From NCBI GenBank assembly GCA_027025255.1, contig JALVRC010000007.1:1-21089 (forward strand): 21,089 nucleotides of DNA, given 5' to 3'. Each line of letters begins with the position of its first letter. Position 1 is the stretch's first letter. The position numbers and the translations under genes were made by a program. Positions 1-7,728 of the stretch are shown here, piece by piece. The DNA comes from Caldifarciminota bacterium (GTDB lineage Bacteria; Hydrothermota; Tepidihabitantia; B3-TA06; JALVRC01). The notes under the pieces are model-generated. The model was not told the origin of the DNA. It worked only from the letters and a program-made list of their open reading frames with translations, and searched no databases.

Positions 1-1
1 G

Positions 2-250
2 GTCAATAGGTCTATCCCTTTTTTCAGGATAGTTTCTTTGAAAAAAGGTAATGGCCCTTATTTTTCTTTCTATGCCTCTTTTAACGAGTTTAATACTATG
101 TATACTTTTAAATTAAATGGATTTTATATTACATTTGGTTCAGGTTTTATGAGAAAATATAAAGTTTTCACTCAGTCTTTTGGTATGCAATACTGTTTTA
201 GGGGTTTTAATATCCCAGCATTTCATATTTTTTTAAGGAGCGATTCATGA
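2..250 (+). CDS. C-terminal part of a probable outer-membrane beta-barrel protein (5' end outside window)
   Basis: The frame is open from base 2 to the TGA at 248-250, with no stop back to the window edge, so this is best read as the last ~82 codons of a gene that starts upstream rather than a small ORF from the internal TTG at 38. The peptide is rich in aromatic residues and alternates polar and hydrophobic positions in short stretches (for example YFSFYASF, FKLNGFYITF, FTQSFGMQYCF), separated by short turns, as in transmembrane beta-strands. The stop overlaps the next start (ATGA at 247-250), suggesting translational coupling with the lipoprotein gene that follows. I do not recognise the family. 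The barrel assignment is inference from the residue pattern, and a spurious open frame is the main alternative. Confidence 0.5.
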   Translation, partial: VNRSIPFFRIVSLKKGNGPYFSFYASFNEFNTMYTFKLNGFYITFGSGFMRKYKVFTQSFGMQYCFRGFNIPAFHIFLRSDS

Positions 251-831
251 AGAGATGGATTGTTTTTCTAAACATCTTATTTACTGTTAATTGTGGAATA
301 ATGAAGGGATTAACACATATAGGTAATACACTTACCAGTTTGAGCCTCAGAGAACACTATGCAGAAATAAGCAAATTACCTCATTTAGAAATAGATACAG
401 TAGTAATATTGCCGTTTCAAGCTACAGAAGAAATAAATAGAAAAAAGCCTGAGTTGTCATACTTAATAAGGCATGACTTCATAAATGCACTAAGAAATAA
501 TGTTGTTGTTTATGAGGGTGAGAAATTAATGGAAGAGACGGAATATAATGTTTTTTATGCAAATAAGAGCGGTTTTGAGGACTGGTTTTTTGCAAATCCA
601 ACTCATAAACTAATTAAAAGAAGAAAATCTTTTCTTAAAATCGGCTATCCATATATTGCAGTATTTATATCGCATTATAATGAAGGATGGAATTTATCTT
701 CAGCCTGGATAGAAATGTATATAACAATTACAGGTAAGGATGCTGAAGTATATTATACCAGTGTTGTAAGAGGTTTTTATTTAGATGTATTAAAATTGAT
801 AAAAAAGAAGTTTTTAAAAAAGGAGGAGTAA
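247..831 (+). CDS. Putative lipoprotein of unknown function with a CsgG/GNA1162-like look
   Basis: The 194-aa product starts with a charged n-region (MKR), a hydrophobic core and a Cys at residue 16 in the context FTVNC. This resembles a relaxed lipobox; Asn at -1 is unusual, so lipidation is plausible but unproven. The mature part has the pattern VVILPF, then a polar helix with LSYLIRHDFINALR, then VVVYEG. This resembles the first beta-alpha-beta unit of small lipoproteins of the CsgG/GNA1162 type, which assemble at the inner face of the outer membrane; that link is by eye only. The C-terminal end is very lysine-rich. A good Shine-Dalgarno (AAGGAG at 235-240) precedes the ATG. The gene overlaps the upstream barrel-like frame by 4 nt and the citrate synthase start by 1 nt (TAATG), so it is co-transcribed with central-carbon genes although it probably acts in the envelope. 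Confidence 0.6.
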   Translation: MKRWIVFLNILFTVNCGIMKGLTHIGNTLTSLSLREHYAEISKLPHLEIDTVVILPFQATEEINRKKPELSYLIRHDFINALRNNVVVYEGEKLMEETEYNVFYANKSGFEDWFFANPTHKLIKRRKSFLKIGYPYIAVFISHYNEGWNLSSAWIEMYITITGKDAEVYYTSVVRGFYLDVLKLIKKKFLKKEE

Positions 832-1985
832 TGGCTTTTGATTCGCCTGATGTGCAGAATTATGCACGAGGACTGGAAGGAGTGATCGCTGCCATATCAG
901 CGATCAGTGCAATTGATGGGCAAGAAGGTAAATTAGTTTATAGAGGAATTGATATTGAGAGTCTAGCAGAACATTCTACCTTTGAAGAAACAACGTATCT
1001 TTTGATGTTTGGTGATTTACCAACACGTGATGAACTTGCGAACTTTACAATGGATCTTAAAGAAAAGAGAGATGTGCCTCATGAGATAATTGACATCCTG
1101 GAGAAATTACCTCATGATGCTCATCCAATGGATATCTTAAAAACTGCAATATCTGCGCTTGGAACTTTTGATCCGGATAAAGACTCTGATACTCGCGGTT
1201 CACGTATAAGAAAGGCTATAAGAATTATAGCTCAGGTCCCGACAATCGTTGCCTATACGCATAGAATTTCTGAGGGGCTTGAGATAATTCCTCCTTCAAA
1301 AAAATTCTCTCATGCAAAGAATTTTCTATATATGGTTTCAGGTGAAGAGCCAAATGAGAGAGATGCAAAGATTTTTGATATTGCTTTAATCCTTCATGCT
1401 GATCATGGATTAAACGCTTCAACCTTTTCTTCTCTGGTTACAATCTCTACTCTTTCAGATATTTATTCTGCAATTACTTCAGCTGTTGGAACACTTAAAG
1501 GCCCTTTGCATGGTGGGGCTAATGAGAGAGTTTTAGATATGCTTGCAGAAATTGGTACTCCTGATAATGTTGAGAATTATATAAAGGAAGCAGTTGAAAA
1601 GAAGAAAAAGATAATGGGTTTTGGGCATAGAGTATACAGAGCTTATGATCCGAGAGCCAGAATACTGCGGAAATATGCAGAGATGCTTGCCACTGAGAGA
1701 AATGAGAGAAGCTGCTGTGAAATGGCAAACAGGATTGAAGCCGTGATGAAAGAATTATTTGAAGAAAAGGGAATCTTTCCCAATGTTGATTTTTATTCAG
1801 GGGTTGTATATAGATGGTTTGGTATTCCTAAACGTTTATTTACGCCAGTTTTTGCAATTGGTAGGGTAAGTGGCTGGGTATCCCATGTGCTTGAGTATTT
1901 ACAGGCAAATAGAATATTTAGACCAAGAGCTATCTATAATGGCCCAATAGATGTTGAATATATACCAATAGAGGAAAGGAGTTAA
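831..1985 (+). CDS. gltA: Citrate synthase
   Basis: Condenses acetyl-CoA and oxaloacetate to citrate, the entry step of the TCA cycle, in the cytoplasm. The 384-aa length fits the short bacterial/archaeal type rather than the ~430-aa E. coli type. The catalytic triad is visible: His227 in GPLHGGANE, His266 in GFGHRVYRAYDPRA and Asp320 in NVDFYSGVVY. The N-terminal GLEGV and the LVYRGIDI segment are also family hallmarks. The C-terminal RPRAIYNGP is the usual end of this group. The start is set by AGGAGG at 821-826 just before the TAATG overlap with the lipoprotein gene. It lies 3 bp ahead of the aconitase large subunit and heads a citrate-to-2-oxoglutarate gene set. A 2-methylcitrate synthase of the same fold is the alternative, but the aconitase and isocitrate dehydrogenase neighbours favour citrate synthase. 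Confidence 0.96.
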   Translation: MAFDSPDVQNYARGLEGVIAAISAISAIDGQEGKLVYRGIDIESLAEHSTFEETTYLLMFGDLPTRDELANFTMDLKEKRDVPHEIIDILEKLPHDAHPMDILKTAISALGTFDPDKDSDTRGSRIRKAIRIIAQVPTIVAYTHRISEGLEIIPPSKKFSHAKNFLYMVSGEEPNERDAKIFDIALILHADHGLNASTFSSLVTISTLSDIYSAITSAVGTLKGPLHGGANERVLDMLAEIGTPDNVENYIKEAVEKKKKIMGFGHRVYRAYDPRARILRKYAEMLATERNERSCCEMANRIEAVMKELFEEKGIFPNVDFYSGVVYRWFGIPKRLFTPVFAIGRVSGWVSHVLEYLQANRIFRPRAIYNGPIDVEYIPIEERS

Positions 1986-1988
1986 TAG

Positions 1989-3239
1989 ATGATGACATTG
2001 GCAGAAAAAATTCTTTCTATGCATGTAAAGAAGGGTAATGTAAAACCCGATGAAATTATAATAGCTGAGGTTAATGTCGCTATGGTGCAAGATGGTACAG
2101 GCCCTTTAACTATTATGGAGCTTGAAAAAATTGGAATGGATAGAGTTGTTAATCCTGAAAAGACAGTGCTTTTTATAGATCATTCTGCTCCAAGTTCGCG
2201 CAAGGAACTTTCAAATGCCCATATGATGATGAGGGCATTTGCCAATAAAACAGGAGCAGTTTTATCAGAAGCGGGTGAAGGCGTATGTCATCAGCGTCTT
2301 ATTGAAGATTACGTTCTTCCTGGGGATGTTGTTGTCGGCGCGGATTCTCACACCTGTACATCTGGTGCTTTGTCTGCTTTTGCAACAGGTATGGGTTCCA
2401 CTGATGTTGGGCTTGCTTTTGCTTTAGGTAAAACCTGGTTTAAAGTGCCTCAAACGTATAAGATTGTATTAAAAGGAACTCTTCCTGAAGGAGTTTATGC
2501 AAAGGATATTATACTTTATCTTATCGGGAAGATAGGTGCAGATGGCGCAACGTACAAGGCACTTGAGTTTTCAGGAGATATAGAGAATTTAAAGATGAGT
2601 GATAGATTTACAATATCTAATATGGCAGTTGAGGCAGGTGCTAAAGTTGGACTTTTTCCCTCAGATCTGATTACAAAAGAGTATCTTTTTAGTAGGGGTA
2701 AAGGTGATAAGTGGATTGAATTATATCCTGATAAGGATGCTCAGTATGAAAAAACAATTGAGATTGATTTGAATAAATTGGAGCCTCATGTCTCTTTCCC
2801 CCATACTGTTGATAATACGAGAGTTATTAAAGATGCTGAAGGTGTTGAGTTGAATCAAGTATATATTGGAACCTGTACCAATGGAAGATTAGAAGATTTA
2901 CGTATCGCTGCAAAGATCCTGAAAGGGAAGAAAATAAAGAAGGGTTTGAGACTGATAGTTGTACCAGCATCAAGAGAGGTATATCTTAACGCATTAAGGG
3001 AAGGCTTAATAGAAATATTCGTTAAATCTGGAGGATTAGTTTTAGCACCTGGATGTGGTCCTTGTGTTGGTGTTCATGAGGGTGTATTAGGAGACGGAGA
3101 AAAATGTCTTTCAACACAGAATAGAAATTTTAAAGGACGAATGGGTAATCCAAAGGGAGAGATATATCTTTCTTCTCCTGCAACAGCTGCGGCTTCTGCT
3201 ATAGTTGGGAAGATTACTGATCCAAGAAATTTTTTATAA
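1989..3239 (+). CDS. Aconitase-type hydro-lyase, large subunit (LeuC/homoaconitase family)
   Basis: The 416-aa catalytic subunit holds the [4Fe-4S] cluster and, with the next gene, would isomerise citrate to isocitrate. The three cluster cysteines are visible: Cys296 in GTCTNGRLEDL, and Cys356 and Cys359 in APGCGPCVG. The GADSHTCTSGALSAFATGMGSTD block (residues 117-139) is the conserved active-site segment. Length and two-gene organisation match 3-isopropylmalate dehydratase/homoaconitase large subunits, not the ~890-aa single-chain aconitases AcnA or AcnB. By sequence alone it could be LeuC or a homoaconitase. Its place between citrate synthase and isocitrate dehydrogenase, with no leu or lys biosynthesis genes nearby, is the reason for calling it aconitase. 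Two adjacent ATGs (1989 and 1992) follow AAAGGAG at 1976-1982; the first is used here. Confidence 0.9.
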   Translation: MMTLAEKILSMHVKKGNVKPDEIIIAEVNVAMVQDGTGPLTIMELEKIGMDRVVNPEKTVLFIDHSAPSSRKELSNAHMMMRAFANKTGAVLSEAGEGVCHQRLIEDYVLPGDVVVGADSHTCTSGALSAFATGMGSTDVGLAFALGKTWFKVPQTYKIVLKGTLPEGVYAKDIILYLIGKIGADGATYKALEFSGDIENLKMSDRFTISNMAVEAGAKVGLFPSDLITKEYLFSRGKGDKWIELYPDKDAQYEKTIEIDLNKLEPHVSFPHTVDNTRVIKDAEGVELNQVYIGTCTNGRLEDLRIAAKILKGKKIKKGLRLIVVPASREVYLNALREGLIEIFVKSGGLVLAPGCGPCVGVHEGVLGDGEKCLSTQNRNFKGRMGNPKGEIYLSSPATAAASAIVGKITDPRNFL

Positions 3240-3249
3240 AGGAGGGTAA

Positions 3250-3759
3250 ATGGTAATAGAAGGTCGTGTATGGAAGTTTGGAGATAGTATTTCTACAGAT
3301 CATATAGCTCCAGGTAGATATTTTCATCTGAGGCAAAATTTACCTGAGCTTGCTAAACATGTTCTTGAGGATGCTGATCCAGAGTTCTCCAAAAAGGTAA
3401 AACAGGGAGATATTATTGTTGCAGGGGAAAACTTTGGTCTGGGTTCTTCCCGTGAGCACGCTCCTCGTATAATTAAGCTTGCAGGGGTCAGTTTGATAAT
3501 TGCAAAATCATTTGCCCGTATATTTTATAGGAATGCTATAAATGTTGGATTGCCTGTACTTGAATTAAATACTGACGAGATAAATGAGGGGGATATATTA
3601 AAGGTTGATTTAGAAAAGGGTCTAATTGAAGATAAATCAACTGGTAAAGTATATAATGCGCCTCCTCTGCCAGCATTTATGTTAAAAATAATAAGGGATG
3701 GTGGTATTACTGAGCATATAAAGAAATACAGTGATTTTAACCTTGAAATAGATAATTAG
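3250..3759 (+). CDS. Aconitase-type hydro-lyase, small subunit (LeuD/homoaconitase family)
   Basis: The 169-aa swivel-domain partner of the preceding large subunit closes over the active site and selects the substrate. Visible hallmarks are GDSISTDHIAPGRY (residues 11-24) and GENFGLGSSREHAP (59-72); the latter carries the substrate-carboxylate-binding Ser/Arg. The stretch after GRY reads FHLRQN. This is the loop that distinguishes isopropylmalate, homocitrate and citrate users in the family, and I cannot assign specificity from it with certainty. The start is clear: AAAGGAGG at 3238-3245 lies just before the ATG, 10 bp after the large-subunit stop. Its own TAG stop is embedded in the Shine-Dalgarno (TAGGAG) of the isocitrate dehydrogenase gene, which fits coupled translation of the three enzymes. 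Confidence 0.9.
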   Translation: MVIEGRVWKFGDSISTDHIAPGRYFHLRQNLPELAKHVLEDADPEFSKKVKQGDIIVAGENFGLGSSREHAPRIIKLAGVSLIIAKSFARIFYRNAINVGLPVLELNTDEINEGDILKVDLEKGLIEDKSTGKVYNAPPLPAFMLKIIRDGGITEHIKKYSDFNLEIDN

Positions 3760-3767
3760 GAGTATAC

Positions 3768-5042
3768 ATGGCTGATAAGATATATATTGATGATGGGAAG
3801 ATTGTTGTCTCTGATAATCCTCTTATTCCTTTTATAGAGGGAGACGGTATTGGTCCGGATATTACAAGGGCAATGTTGTATGTTGTTGATGAGACAGTTA
3901 AACGTGTGTATAATGGTAAAAGGAAAATTCACTGGCTTGAAATTTATGCAGGAGAAAAGGCTATGGAGAAGATGCATAATCCTCTACCTGAAGAGACTGT
4001 TAGTAGTATAAAGGAACATATTGTAGCTATTAAAGGTCCTTTGACAACACCTGTAGGAAAGGGCTTTAGAAGTTTAAACGTAACGTTAAGAAAGGTATTG
4101 GATCTATATGCATGTGTAAGGCCTGTTAAGTATATTAATGGCACACCTTCTCCTATGAAAGAGCCAGAACACGTAGATGTTGTTATTTTCAGGGAAAATA
4201 CGGAAGATGTCTATGCAGGTATTGAGTTTGTGTATAATTCAAAAGAAGCTCAGGAAATCAGAGACTTTTTTAAAAAGCTTGGTGTTAATATCAGAGATGA
4301 TGCAGGTATTGGGATTAAGCCTATAAGTAAGTCTGGTACTCAGAGACTTGTTAGAAAAGCAATACAGTATGCAATTAATCAGAAGAGAAAGAGTGTGACT
4401 TTTGTTCATAAAGGTAATATTATGAAGTTTACAGAAGGAGCTTTTAAGGATTGGGGTTATGAAGTAGCCACTCAAGATTTTAGAGATTATATTATTACAG
4501 AAGATGAACTTTACGATTGGGTTAAGGACGATGATGGTGTAACACCAGTTAAAAGAGACGGGGCCTTTAAGGAATTACGTGGGGGAAGAGAGCCTGGTAA
4601 CCCAGGTAATAGGATTGTTGTTAAGGATAGAATTGCAGATCAAATGTTTCAACAGATGCTTTTAAGACCTGATGAGTATGATGTTATAGCTTTGCCTAAT
4701 CTAAACGGAGACTATTTGTCAGATGCTGTTGCTGCACAGGTGGGTGGTCTTGGTATGGCACCCGGAGCGAATATTGGAGACTATATTGCACTGTTTGAAG
4801 CTACTCATGGTACAGCACCAAAGTATGCAGGTTTGGACAAAGTTAATCCTGGCTCTCTTATCCTATCCGCTGTTATGATGCTTGAATATATGGGATGGAT
4901 TGAAGCCGCTCTTGGAATAAAAAAAGGTATGGAAAGAGCTATAGAGGAAAGACATGTAACCTATGATCTTGCACGTCAAATGGAAGGTGTTGTTCCTATT
5001 AAAACAAGTGAATTTGCGAGAGCAATTGTAGAAAGAATTTAG
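3768..5042 (+). CDS. icd: Isocitrate dehydrogenase, NADP-dependent type
   Basis: Oxidatively decarboxylates isocitrate to 2-oxoglutarate. The 424-aa protein is the homodimeric E. coli Icd type. Substrate residues are visible: Ser102, Asn104 and Arg108 in RSLNVTLR, Arg118 in CVRPVKY and Arg142 in FRENTEDVYAGIE. The metal-binding LSDAVAAQ and the cofactor segment HGTAPKYAGLDKVNPG are present; Lys352 and Tyr353 there correspond to the residues that favour NADP over NAD in E. coli Icd. Ser102 matches the serine phosphorylated by AceK in enterics, but no aceK is in the window. It is the last gene of the plus-strand train, 8 bp after the aconitase small subunit, and is followed directly by a strong palindromic terminator. 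The start is set by TAGGAG five bases upstream of the ATG. Confidence 0.96.
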   Translation: MADKIYIDDGKIVVSDNPLIPFIEGDGIGPDITRAMLYVVDETVKRVYNGKRKIHWLEIYAGEKAMEKMHNPLPEETVSSIKEHIVAIKGPLTTPVGKGFRSLNVTLRKVLDLYACVRPVKYINGTPSPMKEPEHVDVVIFRENTEDVYAGIEFVYNSKEAQEIRDFFKKLGVNIRDDAGIGIKPISKSGTQRLVRKAIQYAINQKRKSVTFVHKGNIMKFTEGAFKDWGYEVATQDFRDYIITEDELYDWVKDDDGVTPVKRDGAFKELRGGREPGNPGNRIVVKDRIADQMFQQMLLRPDEYDVIALPNLNGDYLSDAVAAQVGGLGMAPGANIGDYIALFEATHGTAPKYAGLDKVNPGSLILSAVMMLEYMGWIEAALGIKKGMERAIEERHVTYDLARQMEGVVPIKTSEFARAIVERI

Positions 5043-5046
5043 TTGA

Positions 5047-5080
5047 TTTAAAGATGGAGGCTTAAGCCTCCATCTTTAAA
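5047..5080. terminator. Perfect 34-bp palindrome, bidirectional terminator between convergent operons
   Basis: The two arms 5047-5061 and 5066-5080 are exact inverted repeats (each TTTAAAGATGGAGGC on its own strand) around a 4-nt TTAA loop. The hairpin has a GC-richer core next to the loop and AT-rich flanks, so an A-tract precedes and a U-tract follows the core when read from either strand. It sits in the only intergenic gap of the window, between the icd stop (5042) and the sucD stop (5088), so it can end transcription from both sides. There is no long extra T-run outside the palindrome. Confidence 0.9.
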
Positions 5081-5087
5081 TATTGTC

Positions 5088-5963
5088 TCAGGGAAGAATA
5101 TTCAATTCTTTAAGCCGGAGAGGGATTTCAGAGAAGGTTTCAAGTATGGTTGCTCCTGCTTCACGTAAAGCGTCTATTTTTGATTGAGCAGTCCCAAGGT
5201 TCCCTTCAACAATAGCTCCTGCGTGTCCCATTCTTTTCCCTTTTGGGGCATATCTACCGGAAATAAAAGCCAATACTGGTTTTTTCATGTTTTTTATGGT
5301 TTCCTTAGCCATTTCTTCATATACTCCACCTATTTCGCCTGCCATTATGACAGCATGTGTATCAGGATCTTCATCAAACAATTTTAAAATATCTCCGAAG
5401 GTCATGCCTAAGATTGGATCACCACCAATCCCTACGGACGTTGACTCTCCATATCCAGCAAGATTAAGAGTGTTTGCAAGGTAGTATGTAATAGCTCCTG
5501 AACGTGCAACTGTACCTATGTGCCCTTTTCTGAATGTTTTTCTCGGTAGCATTCCAACGAGGGCTTTCTCAGGACTAATGATCCCCGGGGTATTACCCCC
5601 GACAACGTTTATCCCTTTTTCTATTGCTTTTTTACGTGCATATAACATGTCATGTATAGGGATTCTTTCTGTTATTACAATTATGTTTTTTATATTTGCA
5701 TCTATCGCTTCTAAAATTGCATCTTTAGCAAATAATGGCGGTACCCATATACTTGTGGTATTTATTTCAGGATAATTTGCTTTTGCATCAAATACAGTAT
5801 CAAACACAGGGATATCCTCTATAGTTTCTCCTCGTTTCCCAGGGGTCACACCTGCTAATATCTTTGTTCCGTATTGTTTCATGAGTTTTGCATGAAAGCT
5901 TGCATTCTTTCCTGTGATTCCTTGAATTAAGAGTTTTGTGTTTTCATCAACAAGAATAGCCAT
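5088..5963 (-). CDS. sucD: Succinyl-CoA synthetase (ADP/GDP-forming) alpha subunit
   Basis: The 291-aa CoA-binding subunit carries the phosphohistidine that relays phosphate between acyl-CoA and nucleotide. Visible features are the Rossmann CoA-binding start (GITGKNASFHAKLM, residues 15-28), the ARSGAITY and GIGGDP segments, Glu210 in GEIGG, and the phosphorylated His247 in KRMGHAGAIV followed by GTAQSKIDALREAGA. It overlaps sucC by one base (TAATG) and has a strong Shine-Dalgarno (AAAGGAGG). It is the last gene of the long minus-strand unit and ends 8 bp from the palindromic terminator. Substrate is inferred: succinyl-CoA is the default, but ADP-forming acyl-CoA synthetases acting on acetyl- or arylacetyl-CoA share this architecture, and iorAB just upstream makes such use plausible. 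Confidence 0.92.
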   Translation of the reverse strand: MAILVDENTKLLIQGITGKNASFHAKLMKQYGTKILAGVTPGKRGETIEDIPVFDTVFDAKANYPEINTTSIWVPPLFAKDAILEAIDANIKNIIVITERIPIHDMLYARKKAIEKGINVVGGNTPGIISPEKALVGMLPRKTFRKGHIGTVARSGAITYYLANTLNLAGYGESTSVGIGGDPILGMTFGDILKLFDEDPDTHAVIMAGEIGGVYEEMAKETIKNMKKPVLAFISGRYAPKGKRMGHAGAIVEGNLGTAQSKIDALREAGATILETFSEIPLRLKELNILP

Positions 5964-7150
5964 TAGACCTCCTTTGCTTTATTTACTGCTTCTTTTATAA
6001 CTTCTTCAATAGGTTTGTCAGCAGAATAAACCGCTATATGCTTAAAGTATTCTGGATGTTGTTTCTTTGCTTCATCAAAAATTTTTCTCCCTTCTTCTTC
6101 CATATTCCCTGTCATACGCATTATCATTGGTTTTTTTGGATGATTTGTGAGTACATATTCACAAACTGCTTTTGCCCAGTCATCACATCGGGAGATGCCA
6201 CCAAATCTTGCCCCGAATATGACTTTTACATTTGGATTATCCATTAGTAAGCCAAGCATAGTTTTCAGTCGCTCTTGAGTAGGGGCACCACCAGAATCCA
6301 TGAAATTAGCAGCCTTGCCTCCATAATGAGCGATTAAATCTATACTTGCAATACCAAATCCTGCACCACCAGGGAAAACACCTATATTCCCATCCAGTTC
6401 AACATAAGGAATGCCTGATGCCTTTGCCTTCTTTTCTCTTTCATTGAGTTCACCAACTTCATGTCTTAATTGTATGCCCTGTTCTTTAAGCTCTGGATGT
6501 CTTATAAAGCCATCTTCATCAATATCTATTTTCCCATCCAGTGCTATCCAATGATTTTCAATTCTACCAAGAGGGTTTATTTCAACAAGTTTGGCATCAA
6601 ATTTAAGAAAAAGCTTGTTGTATAATGTTAGTATAATGTTTGCCAAATTGAGAAGAGATTTTCGTTTAGTGTTAACAATACTGGCTATTTTTCGTGCTTC
6701 ATAGGGCTGTAATTTTTCCCCTACATCTTTATAGTATTTATAAATGTCGGCTGGAAAGGTTTTATTTACTTCTTCAATATCCATCCCACCTCTGTGAGAG
6801 ATGATAATAACAGGTTTATGCCTCATCCTGTCTATTGTAATTGATAGATAATATTCTTCAGTAATATTTTCTTTTCTTTCTATAAGTACCTTTTCTATAA
6901 TCATTCCGTCAATCCTGGTATCCATTAATGTATTAATTGCTTGAGCTGTTTCTTCTTTTGAAGATACAATTTTTATAAGTCCTCTTTTCCCTCGTTTACC
7001 TGTAAGAATTTGAGCTTTCACTACAGCAGGATAGGTTATATGTGTTTTTAATATATCCCATTGCACATTTTTATCTATTAATAAACTTTCAGGAATGTTT
7101 ATGCCATTTTCCCGAAACAGGGCTTTTGCTTCATATTCATATAGCCTCAT
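5963..7150 (-). CDS. sucC: Succinyl-CoA synthetase beta subunit, divergent
   Basis: The 395-aa nucleotide-binding ATP-grasp subunit pairs with SucD. It starts with the family signature MRLYEYEAKALF, has an AQILTGKRGKRG segment (47-58), GGMDIEEV (121-128), LQPYEARKIA (147-156), LVEINPLG (188-195) and HPEL (218-221). The phosphohistidine-docking half is clearly related but drifted: the region usually reading NGAGLAMATMD is PGGAGFGIASID, and the usual FGGI-MRCD is FGGISRCDD. Length is normal. The ATG overlaps the iorB stop (ATGA, 7147-7150) behind AAAGGAG, so translation is coupled. The divergence leaves substrate and nucleotide open; malate-CoA ligase or ADP-forming acyl-CoA synthetase are alternatives to succinyl-CoA synthetase. 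Confidence 0.88.
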   Translation of the reverse strand: MRLYEYEAKALFRENGINIPESLLIDKNVQWDILKTHITYPAVVKAQILTGKRGKRGLIKIVSSKEETAQAINTLMDTRIDGMIIEKVLIERKENITEEYYLSITIDRMRHKPVIIISHRGGMDIEEVNKTFPADIYKYYKDVGEKLQPYEARKIASIVNTKRKSLLNLANIILTLYNKLFLKFDAKLVEINPLGRIENHWIALDGKIDIDEDGFIRHPELKEQGIQLRHEVGELNEREKKAKASGIPYVELDGNIGVFPGGAGFGIASIDLIAHYGGKAANFMDSGGAPTQERLKTMLGLLMDNPNVKVIFGARFGGISRCDDWAKAVCEYVLTNHPKKPMIMRMTGNMEEEGRKIFDEAKKQHPEYFKHIAVYSADKPIEEVIKEAVNKAKEV

Positions 7151-7728
7151 TTCAGCTCCTTTCCAGAATAGAAAGCCTTTATATTAAAGTCTATAGTTTT
7201 CTTTGGAAGAACTTTTTCTATGGCTTTTTCATATGTTTTATCATCAAATGTAAGGAAGTGGGAGATAATTCCAAGAATAATAGTATTTTGTGCCCTGTAA
7301 TTACCAAGTTCCGTAGCTTTTTTAAATGCTTCTACACGGATAACGTTATTAGAGGCGTTTTTTAAAATTTCGTCAATGTTTTCCGGATACTTTCTTAATC
7401 CGGTATTCACGTCAGGAGGAGGGATTTTTAAGGGATCATAGATTAAAACACCTTTTTGAGGATTAAGATAAGAAATGTGTCTTACAGCCTCAATCTGTTC
7501 AAGTGCAACAAGAATATCAGCTTTACCTTTTTCTATTAAAGGGGAATAAACAACGTCCCCAAATCTTACATGGCTTGTAACACTGCCTCCTCGTTGAGAC
7601 ATACCGTGTACTTCAGATTTCTTTATGTCAAGGCCTTCCAGAAGGGCAACCTCTGATAGAATATCAGAGAATTTTAAAATCCCCTGGCCTCCGACTCCAG
7701 CAATAAATATATTAGTTGTTTTTTGCAT
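7147..7728 (-). CDS. iorB: Indolepyruvate:ferredoxin oxidoreductase, beta subunit
   Basis: The 193-aa subunit corresponds to the gamma-type domain of 2-oxoacid:ferredoxin oxidoreductases and works with IorA. The N-terminal NIFIAGVGGQGI (glycine-rich loop) and the SEVHGMSQRGGSVTSHVRFGD block (residues 50-70) are diagnostic; the Ser-Gln-Arg-Gly-Gly motif is typical of the family. A longer open frame runs to 7839, but those extra residues are the antisense-frame overlap with the ferredoxin domain of iorA and are not conserved. The start at 7728 is chosen because the protein then begins MQKTTNIFIAGVGG, as in homologues, and TGGAGG lies six bases upstream. It overlaps the iorA end by 17 nt and the sucC start by 3 nt. 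Confidence 0.93.
   Translation of the reverse strand: MQKTTNIFIAGVGGQGILKFSDILSEVALLEGLDIKKSEVHGMSQRGGSVTSHVRFGDVVYSPLIEKGKADILVALEQIEAVRHISYLNPQKGVLIYDPLKIPPPDVNTGLRKYPENIDEILKNASNNVIRVEAFKKATELGNYRAQNTIILGIISHFLTFDDKTYEKAIEKVLPKKTIDFNIKAFYSGKELK

Noticed and set aside
38..250. Stand-alone 70-aa gene starting at TTG 38
   Set aside because: The same frame is open to the window edge, so a C-terminal fragment of a longer gene is more likely; no Shine-Dalgarno precedes the TTG.
5963..7150. Citryl-CoA synthetase large subunit (reductive TCA) instead of SucC
   Set aside because: The alpha partner is a short SucD of 291 aa and no citryl-CoA lyase is nearby; a plain citrate synthase is present. 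Kept only as a remote alternative.
7042..7365. 107-aa plus-strand ORF opposite iorB/sucC
   Set aside because: It is antisense to two well-conserved genes, with no ribosome-binding site or recognisable protein features.
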